A stretch of 64,000 nt of DNA from Glandiceps talaboti (taxonomy: Eukaryota > Hemichordata > Enteropneusta > Spengelidae). The stretch is taken from the NCBI RefSeq assembly GCF_964340395.1, contig NC_135556.1, positions 14,519,910-14,583,909 on the forward strand, given 5' to 3'. Under the pieces are notes generated by a model. The model searched no databases. It saw only the letters and a list, made by a program, of their open reading frames with translations, and was not told the origin of the DNA. Positions 45,025 through 57,994 of the stretch are shown one piece after another. Position 1 is the stretch's first letter; every line of letters starts with the position of its first letter. The position numbers were made by a program, and so were the translations under genes.

Positions 45025-45375
45025 AAGTGGCCATATATGGAGTGGAGGATTGTGTATTTATTTTTTAACTTTTGATTTATGAAATAATTTTATCATGGCT
45101 TCCTACTTGAAAAAAATGAACGTGAAACAACAAAGACCAAGTCTGTGCTTGTAATGTATTGTAAAAAGTCAAAAAAATGTCTACAAAAATAGTCGTCATT
45201 TCACGTACATTAACAAATACTTACACGTTTATTAAATATTTTGTAATATGTTTAGTTACAAACAAGGACTTGGCATACATGTATGTTGTTTGGCATTGAT
45301 TTTTCAAGTAGGAAACCATGATAAATTTATTAAAAAATCCAAAATAAACACGAATTTTCATCCATATGGCCACTT
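45025..45375. mobile_element. Tc1/mariner-like MITE, copy 2
   Basis: About 351 bp. Left terminus AAGTGGCCATATATGGA; right terminus inverted AAGTGGCCATATGGATGA, followed in both arms by TTTATTTT and ATCATGG(C/T)TTCCTACTTG. Left flank is TA, right flank is changed. Same family as 17355-17676. Confidence 0.75.
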
Positions 45376-45683
45376 CAACGTTAAAATTAAAAAACATTAC
45401 ACGTTCCCAATACTCTATATGTAGAAATATTACATGGAACTCCTGACTGCCCTGATAGTTATCTACGGATCATTATACAATTGCAACGCATGAGGCGAGT
45501 TGAACCAAAAAATATGGACAATATATTCTGGTCGTTCTACGTCACGACAACGCGTGTCTACGTCATTGGTTCTGCTGTGTTCGAAATATGAATCAAACGT
45601 TCAAAATTGCCATTACTTTCACCGATTTTTCTTTAATATTACTGGCGCTGGCATAATCATATCATTCTCCAAAAAGAGTGTCA

Positions 45684-45950
45684 TATATTGCTTTAGTCAG
45701 AGTCTACATTGGTATATCAATACACTTTCCAATTAAAATTATCATATATTTTATTTCATTTGGTATTAATTTCAGGTAAAATTATGATATATCAACGAAG
45801 TACAAATGAGAAAAAATAAACTCACGTGATGGTGAATACTATGGTTATATTAAAATGGCACATATGAAACCGTATGTATGTATGTATGTATGTATGTATG
45901 TATGTATGTATGTATGTATGTATGTATGTATGTATGTATGTATGTATGTA
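45684..45950. mobile_element. Non-autonomous element with (TATG)n end, copy 1
   Basis: About 187 bp of unique sequence (45684-45870) then about 20 TATG units. The same unique block, inverted, is at 57794-57983 beside an (ATAC)n run, with long shared words such as TTATATTAAAATGGCACATA. A unit that always ends in a tetranucleotide run fits a retroposed or Helitron-like element with a microsatellite end. Confidence 0.7.
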
Positions 45951-45957
45951 TCTTTGT

Positions 45958-47860
45958 ATGATACATATCTAGTACAAACTTGAAACTACATGTATGTCCC
46001 TCTACAAAATATACAGCCTGAACAAAAAACAATTATCAAGAGGTATTACAACAATAGTTCAACCTTATGTGTCAAACAGACGTTGGTTGCCGGGGAGAGT
46101 CACATGCTGTCACACCGGCGACCGTTACTATGGTAACAAACATATACCAGCCTGTCCTGTTGTGGCGAATAACATAATAAATTTGATTTATGTTTCTATG
46201 TACCGAACAACTTAAAATAAAAACACGCCATGTTTGCCTCATTGCTCCATATGCAAGTTATAGGTGATTGATCATAATAGTTGTACACTTTCCCTTTACA
46301 AAGTGTGTCATGCATCTCACTAAAGTACAAGAGATTCAGGGTTAATGTGTTTGTTTTAGATTTTTTATTATTCTTGGGGGTGACAGTTCTTAATCACACT
46401 GCAGAACTCCCTGTCAAATTTAGACCGAATTCATACGTGTTGAATTGCTGCATGACTGCGTGAGAGAAGAGAATGGTGGTCTATAAGGGTGATCATCGAT
46501 ATTCAATCATTTTGGATGATTAAAATTGCATGTTTAGGAAAGATCTTTGCAAATGAATGATAGTTTGATTGAAACTGACATCAATGTTACATAAATACAC
46601 GGGATGACGTAAAAGGGACAGTTGTGGATTCATCTGTATTGTGTGTCGGCAAAGCCAATATTCGTCCTACACTCATTAGTAAAGAAGTGTGTTTGTAAAG
46701 ATGCTGTACAGGCATTCCTACGTCTTAAAACGGCAATCTTCTTGGGATCTTCAATGGAATATTAATGAACTAGGGATCGTCTCAAAACTTAACTTCTCAC
46801 AAGGAGAAAGGGAACCCAATATTCTGTTTTAGATTCTAAGGTACTATACTGGCTCATATAGCAAGGTTTCTCCATAGTGAAGAGGAAATGAAAACGTTAC
46901 CCCACTCACCAAGCACGTTTTATTCTTGTTAATACATACACGTTCACCTTTGTAGCCCTAAGGACGATCAACAAACAAGTAATACATATATGAACTTACC
47001 CCCCCCCCCCGGCTGTAGTGCTATTGCTGTATTTGGTATTCTGCAACATGTGTGTCTACTGTATCACAAACACACGGGTTTGAAGGTGTCATCGTTAATA
47101 AAACACAAGCTGCTTGATGACTGACCGATAACACACGTTTCATCACCCAGAACAATAAATGCTAAATTATTTTACACAACATGGACACTGCTACGTGTTA
47201 ACAATTACAGCAAAATGTGGGTTTCATGATGAAAATCGCATCTGATTTAGGAGCGAAGAGGAGACAAACAAATGAGCGGAACTCCCAGACTTTTATCTAT
47301 GTGTACTACAGTAGAGTAATTTGTTACAGAGACTTAACACCGGTAGCACAATTCATCACGCAGTGATATATTGCAGTAAAAGGAGACACGGCTTTCTCGG
47401 GGCATTGCAAAGACAAAATATATTTGTGATGATGTCGTGAAGCTTATCGGAGTGAGCGAGTTATAAGTTCTTGTTTGTGGCGATAGGCACAGTTTATAAT
47501 AGAAGCCTACATCCACGAATGCTTTCAGAGAGTGAACACGCCATTTATAGCGATAGCGATTAATTTGGCTTAGCAAAGACGTATATTCAACGACCCCGGG
47601 AATCTTTAAAAGGGAGATCTGTCATCTATTCGGGTGTTTTATATAGCTCCCCGCTGTATTCATCAGCACACACACAGATACTCCTGAGATTTCTATTCAT
47701 CGTGATTTATAGACTACTATGGATATGAATATTATGTAGATGACATTGGTGATAAATAAAAGAAGCGGTTTGCAAAATAAATGGTGTCCCTATATACAGG
47801 GAGTGTGGTTGGAAATAAAAAAAACACAGAAATAACCACAGGGAGCCATGAACCGCGTTA
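45958..47860. other. Gene-free stretch
   Basis: A 10-11 C homopolymer lies at about 46981. No exon or repeat was otherwise recognised. Confidence 0.4.
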
Positions 47861-47862
47861 CA

Positions 47863-48054
47863 AATGAATAAATAAATAAATAAATAAATATATAAATAAA
47901 CAAACAAATAAACAAACAAACAAACAAACAAACAAACAAACAAACAAACAAACAAACAAACAAACAAAATATGTATGGGTAAATGAAATATCACAAATCC
48001 ATGGATAACTAACTAACTATAAACTAACTAACCAACTAACCAACTAACTAACTA

Positions 48055-48091
<37 letters not shown>

Positions 48092-48120
48092 GACTAACTA
48101 TATATATATATATATATATA
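47863..48120. repeat. (AAAT)n/(AAAC)n, (ACTA)n and (TA)n microsatellites
   Basis: AAAT then AAAC units at 47863-47968, then ACTA units at 48006-48100 and a TA run to 48120. Confidence 0.95.
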
Positions 48121-48149
48121 TTGATGTCTGATATATAGTCCTACAATCT

Positions 48150-48825
48150 TATCAGAAAGGTTACTCATTGTAATAGTAATGAAGAAAATTTGAATGGTGA
48201 CCATATCAAAAACATTTCTGATTTAGCAAGGTTACCCCTTATAATATGAATGTAGGCAATTTGAATTGAGATCCTAATAACAAAAATTTCAAAGGTATTG
48301 AGCAAATTTTAAATTTGACCTTGAAGAAGTAGTCTTTCAAAATAACATGCTTAACTCTGACAATGAGCAGGGAAAAATTACCTTTGATAATATGGGGTAG
48401 AGACCTAGATGGAGTGGGCCTGTGTATTCCACTTCTAGAGTTATGGAAGAAAGATAAAATTTCAATTCGGCTATTAGACTTTGAATATGTTGGTCAGGTC
48501 AAAGCTAAAGGTCTCATTAGAAAGCTAATTATTGATAATGTTGGGGTAGGCACTTGAATTGTGTCTGTATATATTAGATTTTTGGAGGTAAAGGGCAAAA
48601 TGAGAGGTGTTATGACAAATATGGGCGTCATTTTGGCATAAAGGTCAAGGTCGCAAAAGTAAGTGACGTGCATATGCAAACTATATATTGTTTGACATTT
48701 GTGCCAGGTTTGGTCGAAATGGAGTCATGGGTGTCAGAGATAAGGCTGACCATGGACGGACGGACGGATTGACATAGATCATTTCTGTAGCCCCCTTCTG
48801 GGCTGTGCCTGTTGGGGCTAATAAT
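48150..48825 (+). repeat. Dispersed repeat ending in a TAGCCCC/GGGGCTA hairpin
   Basis: The block ends with GGACGGACGGA, then TAGCCCCCTTCTGGG, a loop, and GTTGGGGCTA followed by ATAATAATA. The complementary TAGCCCC/GGGGCTA arms make a stem-loop at the 3' end and a short A-rich microsatellite tail follows, as in many LINE or SINE ends. No intact coding region. Confidence 0.5.
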
Positions 48826-48829
48826 AATA

Positions 48830-50460
48830 TCAATCTTTAAGAGGTCAGTTTGTGAAACTTGTGGGTTTTTATGCTAAACACGCGTCTCGTCATATGATGC
48901 AGATTAAGTGACAAAAAAGACAGGACGACCATTCCAACAATCTATGACGTTTTGCTGCTAAAATCATTTGCAGAAAAAGACGAATTCATAAGTTTAAATG
49001 TGTATGTACATGTATGCTACTATCAAATTCCCCCCTTGTTATCGTTCAGATATGAAATCACGTGATTAACCTCTGAATTATATAGATGAGACCTCACTGT
49101 AAACATCAAAGGGGCACGTATTATTGCTTAGATTGCCTATTACGAATTCTGTTACTAAAATGTATTTATCTCTATACCAGTAGATATAATACACGTGCTA
49201 TTACCTCACAGGTAGGAAGTCGTAGACAACACCTTGTTATATATAGCCAGTAGACAAGGAAAATAACAGTCTAAGAAATACTACACGCCCCTTTGGTAAA
49301 ATGTCTGTATGCTAATTAATTGAGGGTACTACACACATATGTTCACCCACAGGTGATTCCATACTGTTCAGGGTGTACGATATTACGAGTATGTCATTAT
49401 AGCTAACAAAACAGTTTCAAAAAACCCGTTCTAGTTGCAGTTAGTGCAGATTTAATGAATATACCGTGTTCCTACATCACAGTATAATATTTTACCCACA
49501 ACTCCATCTGATTTAGAGTCTCACACGTCAGCTTCCTCAATTAAGACAAATCTCACCAGTATACAGGGTTTTGTGAAAACAGAATTGTCATTTTTCGAAT
49601 CGTACTTTTGTAACTCATGAGTTTTTGAATACCCATTTTCATTGGTTCAAATATCTATTATCTTTTGTAGAAGGAGATGGCAATTTTATAAATATTTAAA
49701 TAGACTTTCTTGAAAGGCATGCAGAATATTTCCAAGGAAACTAAGGAAAATATTTGCACCTGTTATCACTTCACCAAAGATATTGATTTCTCTGAATAGG
49801 TATAACAAAAGAAAATTTACATGTTAAAACTCTCTATACAGACCGGCTACCTAAGGTGGTGATTACTTGATGTTGAAAGTATTTTATTCAAAGCACGTGT
49901 TTCTACTTAGATTTTGGTATATTTGTATTCAAGATTTGCAACTTTCTTTTTTTTATTCCCAATCGCACTTTTGGTGGATATTATTCAAACGTAATGGTTA
50001 TGTTTAAATGTCAAGAAATTTTGCTTATCTCAGAAGTTACAAAATAAGGAACATCCAAGCATACAAATCAGAGAGGGTTATGGGTAAAATACTGTAAGTA
50101 GCTGCATTGGCAATGAAAAGGGTATAGTTACAAAGAAAATGTATATCAGTAAACAGACACTTCCTCTTTTAGGCAACAGTATTTCATTTTGAACAAGTGT
50201 TAGCAACATACGTACCTACAGCATCTACGTTTTCTGTTATTTGCGTACATCGCAACACCAGGACGCCATGACTATTTCCCAAATTTCAAAGGTCAGTGGA
50301 GTGAGACTCTTTGGCATAATGAATTTTCAAATCCGTTATCTTCAGTGGTACGGTAACATCGGGTAAAATATATTACCATTCCATTGAAAACATAAATGAA
50401 TTACTATTATTGTAAACTATCTGTCGCACTGTTTATAACCATATATAACGTTGTGATTTT
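48830..50460. other. Gene-free stretch
   Basis: Nothing recognised on either strand. Confidence 0.4.
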
Positions 50461-50462
50461 GG

Positions 50463-50800
<338 letters not shown>

Positions 50801-50812
50801 AATTTGCGAATA

Positions 50813-50943
50813 AAAAGACCGAAATCTCGCGTGACCGTGAAATTTCGCGTGATTGCATAACATTATTTTAACGAGAATCACGATGTTATACAATCACGCG
50901 AGATTTTTCAGTCACGTGAAGTTTAATTTGTTTTATTCGCAAA
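50813..50943. repeat. 131-bp foldback element with TTTGCGAATAAAA ends
   Basis: The left arm begins TTTGCGAATAAAA and the right arm ends TTTTATTCGCAAA. Between them CTCGCGTGA, TTCGCGTGATTG and ATAACAT are mirrored as ATGTTATACAATCACGCGAG and TCACGTGA. Nearly the whole element pairs with itself. Looks like a small MITE; no coding sequence. Confidence 0.7.
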
Positions 50944-50949
50944 CTGCTA

Positions 50950-53703
50950 AAATACATCACAAATAAATAAATAACCCAAATCATGACTTCACCAGTCTAC
51001 CTAGATCCCTTGCGAGGGCTCTTCCTTTGGTTAAACCCGGGCAAGGTATTATTGCAACTACTAATAATCAAATTTTTTGTGTCTCACCACTTTCCCCTTC
51101 ACTGTCTGTGGACTATGGTCTAAACATGGACAGTAAGCTGGCTATCAAAAAAGTGTTTCACTGTGACACGCACCGGTTCATCTTTGACCATGCGCAAGTA
51201 TTCGTAAATAAACATCTAATCTGAAATCAAGTTGTAATATGTTGGAATCGGATGTGTTTTTAAGAATCCATTTTTGTCGAATAATTTTTTTTGAAAAGAG
51301 ATTATCCGCGACTTTTTAGTAGGCCTAACCAACCATTAGAAATACTACTAGACAAAATGAGTGTAAATTCAAGTATGTGTCATTATTTAAACTTTCTCGT
51401 TGAATGCATTTCCTGAGCACTTCTATTTTTTTGACAGTGGTTATTGAACCGTAACTGGCCCTTCTTGTGAAATCGTGCTCTCTTACTTGTCTGTCGCAAG
51501 ACGACGTATTGAAATTCCCCGGACCTCGCCAATGGTAAGGAGTTATGGCGTCTACACTGTGCGATTTCAATGCAGTGAATGGCATACTGTGTTGAAGTGT
51601 TGCTTCATTTCGATCTGTCACTCACTTGTACATTGTAATCACGATGTCGTATACATTCCGTCCATTCTATTCGCATGTCACAAGTAATCTCCCGTCACAA
51701 TTAATCGGGATTGCGAATAATCATCTCATCTTTTTTGAAAACTTAAAACCGTTTCTTGCCATGGAAACATGATTAGCGAAGACTATTAAAAATGTACTAC
51801 TACAAGTAAGAAATGAACAAGCATTTCTTTCAATAATCCGACAGCCCTCAGAGTTTTTTCAAAGACGTCTGACTGCCCTTCAAACAATATAAATGACTTT
51901 ACCTTCTCTGAGGCAAATCAATGACCCTCATAAGTTTAGAAGATGCGAATTGGCAAATTACAATTGCATGATGTTGTCATAGCAACCGCTCATCACTTTT
52001 GAATCTAATCAGGATTGTTGCTATCATTCTGCGATGAATGCAGTCTCTTTTTTTTATAAAGTCACACTGATTTGATTTGGTAAGCGCTGTGTGCATCCTA
52101 ATGCCATTACTACTACCAAATATTAGATATTCAACAACAACCAAAACGAAGTAGCTCTTACTCAGTCAGAGAACGAAATAACACATTCATTCGCCATGAG
52201 AATAGCATCTCGACATGATTAAAAACACGTAAAGTCTGATGAAATGATGGGAAAGCTTTCAAGAGGAGAATGCATTATGTGATAAAATCGTACCAAACAA
52301 ATCTTGATTTAAAATGTGAATTTATTTCTCTTTCTAAGGACGTTTTTTAACCAGACTAGAATTTAACATTATAAATAACACTCTATATACAGACAAAAGT
52401 GTTGAAATATACATGTACATGTAGGCTCCCTAAGGAGATACAACAGTGTGCTAGATATGTGTACATTTCTTATATATTGTGATATATATATACAACCAAT
52501 CAGTGAAATTTAATTTACATACTGTACACAATTCAAAATACAGAAATGTGATTGGCAATGAAATAGATGCACCTCCCCTCCCCTTTCTTCTCCCCCACAC
52601 ATTTGGTTGTGTTATCCCACGCATGCGTATCGTAAAATCCTTTACCCTTGCACATAAAACAATACATTCATACTGAACGAAATAAGGTCCATCTTAAAAT
52701 TATACATTAAAAACTCAATAGAATAAATTGCGCAACTGATCATGAAGAATTCAATTATATACAATACACGAGAATAAAGTTATTTGTTGTCATGGTTTTT
52801 TTTTATAATAATAAATTAAAAATTATGCTGTAAGTCGAACGTGTTATTTAGTATTGTACATTCTATTACTGCAGCGGTGTGACTTTTTAAATGTGTCTAA
52901 GGAATGTAAGACAAATCCTCATCATTAAGTTGAATACAAGATAGACTTGCATTTTGATTTGTGGAATGGATATATTTTGTCATCGTCAGTGATTCATACT
53001 CATGAATATCACCATGGCAACTATACTGCTAACGTTTTCATCTTGTATATTTCACAAACCCAACAAAATCCGCGGTTTAGTTTTCATTTGAACAACGAAT
53101 TTAACCCCGTTCTCTCTCCGTTCTCAGAGTTTTGATAGCTGCCGTATTACCAGGAGGTATTTGCTGTTTAATTTGCAGCCAAATCCGAGGCTATTATAAG
53201 ACTGATTAGTTGTATAAAAGCAAGCGAAATTGTAAAGGATCATACACAAAGAAGATGCATTTGTATGTTGAAATTGACGAGTAGACATGGTGTCCAAAAC
53301 TAACGAGTAAATGCTTCGATGGAATGTTGTATATTCATAACCTAAAATAACCACAACCAGACAATAGATGATGACGTCATTGTAACACTCAATTTGTACT
53401 TATTTGGTGATACCTTCCAGTTTTATAGTAATTTGCATACATTTCAGACTTTTTTTCTACTGTCTGTTTTCTTCGAAATCTCATCAGCAGGTCTGTCTAT
53501 TTACCATCGTTGAAATAAGTACATACTTTGCGGTAGAGATTCCAGATTGAGTAGATTGCTAAAAGTCTGAGATGATCTATACCCTGCTTGTCTATTAAAA
53601 CGTAATATTTTATGTGCTGACGATTGGCCGACGCATTATATTTGAACAGAGTGTGACGTCACACAATAGATGTTAGTACAATTATATCTTTCTGTGTGGC
53701 TTA
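50950..53703. other. Gene-free stretch and CNG channel 3' flank
   Basis: The right-hand part should include the 3' UTR of the channel gene. No clear poly(A) site, exon or repeat was recognised. Confidence 0.35.
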
Positions 53704-55893
53704 TCAATTTGAACCACCCATGTCCAAACTTGACGGACAAAGTTCATCTTCTAAGTCTTTATCTTTAAGTCGCCTCATTCGTTTCTCTAGTTTTGTGATA
53801 CGTTGTTTCATCTTCATCTGGGCATTACTGTATTCGTTGATCAATCGACCAAATTTTGTCTGTAAGTTGTCAAATGCTGATTCCAAACGATCTATTTTCT
53901 CTTCCTGTTCAAACTGTTCTTTCGATTTCGTTCCTCTCTTGGCGGCTTCCTCATCAATTAGACCATCCTTCATCAAGATCGTCTTCCCCCTTTCTTCCAA
54001 GATCCTTTTCGCATCCGGGTATTCTTTTAAAGCATCCAGGAGGTCATCTTTCGAGAGACAGAACAGATCCGAGTAGCCCACGCTTCGTACATTAGCAGTC
54101 CTTCTATTTCCCGATAAACTACCCGGAACATTGAGTATGCTAATTTCGCCAAAATAGCTACCGTCACTCAGCGTGGCGTAAATTGTTTTTCCGTCTTCTC
54201 CAACAACACTAAGTTTTCCCGTCTTCACAATATACATTTCACGGCCAATATCACCCTTTCGACAAATGTAATCGCCGGGACTGAACACCTGGGGGCGAAG
54301 TTTCAGCACTAGTTCAACTAAAAGACCCGGATCACAATCTTTGAATATCGTAACCCGTTTTAAAGTGTCTAAGTGTACATGGATGGCGATTTCAGCCCGT
54401 AGTTTATCCGGAAGTGTTTTTAAAATGACTTCCTCGTCAAGAGTTTTCTTGTTGGACCATATGTAGTCAAACCACTTTATGACTCTTTGTTCTAAGTCTT
54501 TGCTGACCTTTCGTAAGTGCATGTATTGTTTAATTCCATCCATTCGAGTTTGGAACTCGGCTCTTGTGGCGTTCATGTTGCTAATCATAGTACCGACGTT
54601 ACCGACGATGGTAGCGAAGATTAATACACCAACTAAGAAATCGAAGATAACGAATGCATACTCAACATCTTTCTCCGGAGGTGGCGTCTCTCCGATTGTG
54701 GTCAGAGTCAAAGTTGACCAGTACAAACTGTAAACGTATTTTCTGGTCAGACTGTTATGGGGAGGTACTGTAATGTTCGGATAAACCCAATCATCGGTGC
54801 CAAAGCCTATGCTATCCGAGATGGCAAAGAACACACAGGCATTCCAATGGATGATAATCATGATGTAGAGAATGAGGTTGACTATACGAAACAAATTGGG
54901 AAAGTTGCTTCGTGTTTCTGTGCGGTCGAAGAACTCCAACGCTCGGGGTGCCTTGAACAGGCGATTCAGTCGTAACCATGGCGAATTAAGACCGGTGACA
55001 ATGTAAAAGATGTCAGTTGGCAAGATAGAGAGTAAATCAATTTTGAAGTCAGGTTGTCTAAAATACTTCATACGAAGCTTCTTCTTGTCTCCCACGAGAA
55101 GCCCCTGCTCAAGGTAACCTGTCAGAAAATAACCGAAACACTCATGGTGGTTACTAAATTCTTTGCTTAAATTTCAATTATACTAGGTGTTATATATGCA
55201 GTACAGGGCGTCAGTTATAATTGATATCTCTATTCAGGAAATGGTACAATGAAACATTCAAAGAAATAAACAGAACAAATCGAAAAAATACTTGTATATC
55301 ACTCCCAAAGTCACAGGCGTTATTGATGGATTTCTTTGTATGAAGCCTCATACATATAGAACTTTATATCCTAGCAACTTCATGAGCACCTGTACCCAAC
55401 ACGGTTTCAACAACTACAACAATCCCCCTCCCTACAATTTAGCCTAGAATCCAGGTCATTGGGGATTTTGAATTTTGAAGTTTAAAAAAAAAAAGAATTT
55501 GAGAGGGGAAAACAAAATTCAAAATCCCCAATCGCCTGGATTGTAGGCAAAATACAATTTTACTTTCTTCGAATAACTTCCCTTTTTGTCACCATGACGA
55601 CCAGGGATAAAAGCAAGCTAGGCACGTCTACGCATGCGTGGTAGAAGAGCAATGTGATTGGCCTACCTGTTCTTGACTTGACAACCATGTCCAGTAGGTA
55701 AATAAAATCAGACAAATAATCTAATATCAGCCACATTGTTAGGTTTTCAGATTGTAAGTCTTTGAATACTGCTCTAGCTATGATGAGGTAGAGATTATAT
55801 AAAACAGCTACAGAGATGACAAACAGCCAACGGTAGTAGAAACTTTCAGTCGGGTCTATCACAAAAGTAAACGGTCGTCTATGCTTCTTAGCA
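53704..55893 (-). CDS. Cyclic-nucleotide-gated cation channel, alpha type (3' exons only)
   Basis: Two exons, 55893-55667 and 55118-53704 (stop TGA at 53706-53704), joined in phase 1, give about 546 residues of the C-terminal part of a CNGA subunit. S1 ([20 protein letters not shown]), S2 ([20 protein letters not shown]), [21 protein letters not shown]3-S4 ([20 protein letters not shown]), S5, the pore [11 protein letters not shown] with the alpha-type Glu, and S6 are all seen. The C-linker ([14 protein letters not shown]) and the cAMP/cGMP-binding fold follow ([39 protein letters not shown]). A C-terminal leucine-zipper-like coiled coil, starting [19 protein letters not shown], is typical of alpha subunits. 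The N-terminal cytosolic part (usually 100-160 residues) must lie in exons upstream that I could not identify. Sensory role inferred. Confidence 0.95.
55442..55548. repeat. 107-bp hairpin element in CNG channel intron
   Basis: GCCTAGAATCCAGGTCATTG... at 55442-55477 is matched, inverted, by CAATCGCCTGGATTGTAGGC at 55513-55548; about 36-bp arms with only 3-4 mismatches around a short A-rich loop. The intron transcript could form a long stem. Probably a tiny MITE. Confidence 0.8.
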
Positions 55894-56197
55894 CTGTGGA
55901 GGAAAGGAAAACAAACACACAAATTGTCAAATTTTGAATGTATGTAAATTGGAACTATAAAACATATTAGTATCTGGATTTTAGGTTGATACTGAATATA
56001 ATATTTATGCTGTTCAATTCAGAAGAGAAGAATCTCGAGCTATATAATTTGAACAGTCTTTTAATTCTGGCTCCAAATGAAAGCTAATCGTAAAACAGTC
56101 AAGTCCTGGGTACAAGTATGTAATTTTAAATAAAGAACATTCAACAGTTTGCGAAACAATTATAGCATTTGTTGTGATGGTGGTTCCAGTAACAGTT

Positions 56198-56245
<48 letters not shown>

Positions 56246-57680
56246 GGTGGTGGTGGTTGTGGTGGTGGTGGTGGTGATCATTTCATTTTTAAACGTTCAA
56301 TGTTCATCACTGGCTAAACTTTATTTTGTCGACAATGTTGGACAATGAGAACTGTAAGTTGTACATTTTTCTATACTTTATGATTTTCTAATGCGAGTAT
56401 TTTTTTTTTTTTTATCTCAAAATCCCTTAAAGGATACTGAACCTCCAGCGGAAGTAATTTTCCTTCTTTTTACGCGCTACCGGCATTTATTAAATCAAGT
56501 CCTTGACTTCCTCGAAATTTGTCAACTTGTTTTCCTAATTCATGATGTACCGATCGTACGAAGAAATTAGATAAACTACCTGTTCATGTCAATGACCTAT
56601 ACCGAGAAAAAAAAAACCAGCCAGATATTGCTATTGCATTTATTGCACGGTTATTTACGATGGAGTTCTAGCATTGCTCGGTCACAGGTTAACGGCAATT
56701 TATAGTTTGCAATTAATTTGACTCTGTTAGATTTTGATTGGAAAGAGAAATATTACGATGCATGAGATTCATTATCACTACCGGCATGTTGGTTATTATA
56801 AGTATACATATAAAAACAAGATGTACAAGTAAATATTCACAGTATTAAAAATACTCGTGATGTTTTCTCGACGTGGTGGAGTTTTGATTTAATAAAAATT
56901 CAAATACACTTCTCAGTGAAGTACTTTGATTTAACAGAAAATCACTCCTAAGTATTACCACATATGGAAAGTACGCTCGTAGCATTGTCCTTGATCACTA
57001 CAAATGCATATTTTAAGACTAACGGGCAGGTCAGATCGATGTACCCCAGAGGTTCAGTTATATGTTAGTCTAATAAAAAGAGGTTTCCGTGACAACAATA
57101 AACAGTGCATGGCGGCATAAGGTGGTTAAAAAAAAGATTAAAAGATTATAATATTTCTCTGCGGAGAAAGAACTCTTGAAGGGCAGTATAGTACAATGAT
57201 ATACACCAGCTAACATAGAACAATGTACGTCACTCGTATAGAGTGCCGCAGGAACATATGGCTTACCATGCCACAGTAGGAGCGATATAGTTATTGGCAA
57301 TAGTTGAATGAATTTGAACAATTGATCTTGAAATGATGCATTTGAAAACGCTGCAGTTAGTATATATTAGTGATATCAATAAGAATGTAATAGGATATGG
57401 CGAAATGACTCGATATTAAAAGTTATGTGGCAGCAACGAGTTAGCAAATAACAAACAAAGATGACATGCAGAAACATTAACTCCAATCAACTAGTTGGGA
57501 AATTAAGGTAAAAATCAGAGGAAATATAGGGAAGAAACGGGGGGGGGGGGGTAGACAACTCGAAAGACAGTCCAGTTATCACACTCTCGACTCATGCCAA
57601 ATGGAAATCTCGTACGTCCTGATAAATCGTTCTTGCCAGTTAAAACAAACAAACGAGCATGTATAGGTGGATGGATGGCT
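55894..57680. other. Upstream region of CNG channel
   Basis: Should contain 5' exons or introns of the channel gene, but none could be supported. A (GTT)n/(GGT)n microsatellite is at 56198-56276 and a 12-T run near 56401. Confidence 0.35.
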
Positions 57681-57683
57681 GGA

Positions 57684-57983
57684 TAGACAGACAGACAGAC
57701 ACATACATACATACATACATACATACATACATACATACATACGTACATGTACATACATACATACATACATACATACATACATACATACATACGGTTTCAT
57801 ATGTGCCATTTTAATATAACCATTGGCATTACCCATCACATGAGTTTATTTTTTCTCATTTGTACTTTGATGATATATCATAATTTTACCTGAAATTAAT
57901 ACCAACTGAAATAAAATATCTGATGATTTTAATTGGAAAGTGTATTAATATACCAGTGTAGACTCTGACTAAAGCAATATATT
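57684..57983. mobile_element. Non-autonomous element with (ATAC)n end, copy 2 (inverted)
   Basis: An (ACAG)n and (ATAC)n run at 57684-57793 passes directly into 57794-57983, the reverse complement of 45684-45870, with an estimated four out of five bases or more conserved. See copy 1. Confidence 0.7.
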
Positions 57984-57994
57984 ACAATCTTGCC

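Noticed and set aside
48363-48557. 64-codon open frame near 48.4 kb as a small gene
   Set aside because: It lies in a block with repeat-like 3' features and has no recognisable domain.
53696-54975. Plus-strand open frames of 72-126 codons
   Set aside because: Antisense shadows of the CNG channel exon; no domain, while the minus strand has a clear channel match.
56430-56500. Lys-rich minus-strand segment as a possible CNG channel N-terminal exon
   Set aside because: Only a short Lys run; no credible acceptor/donor pair in a phase that fits the next exon.
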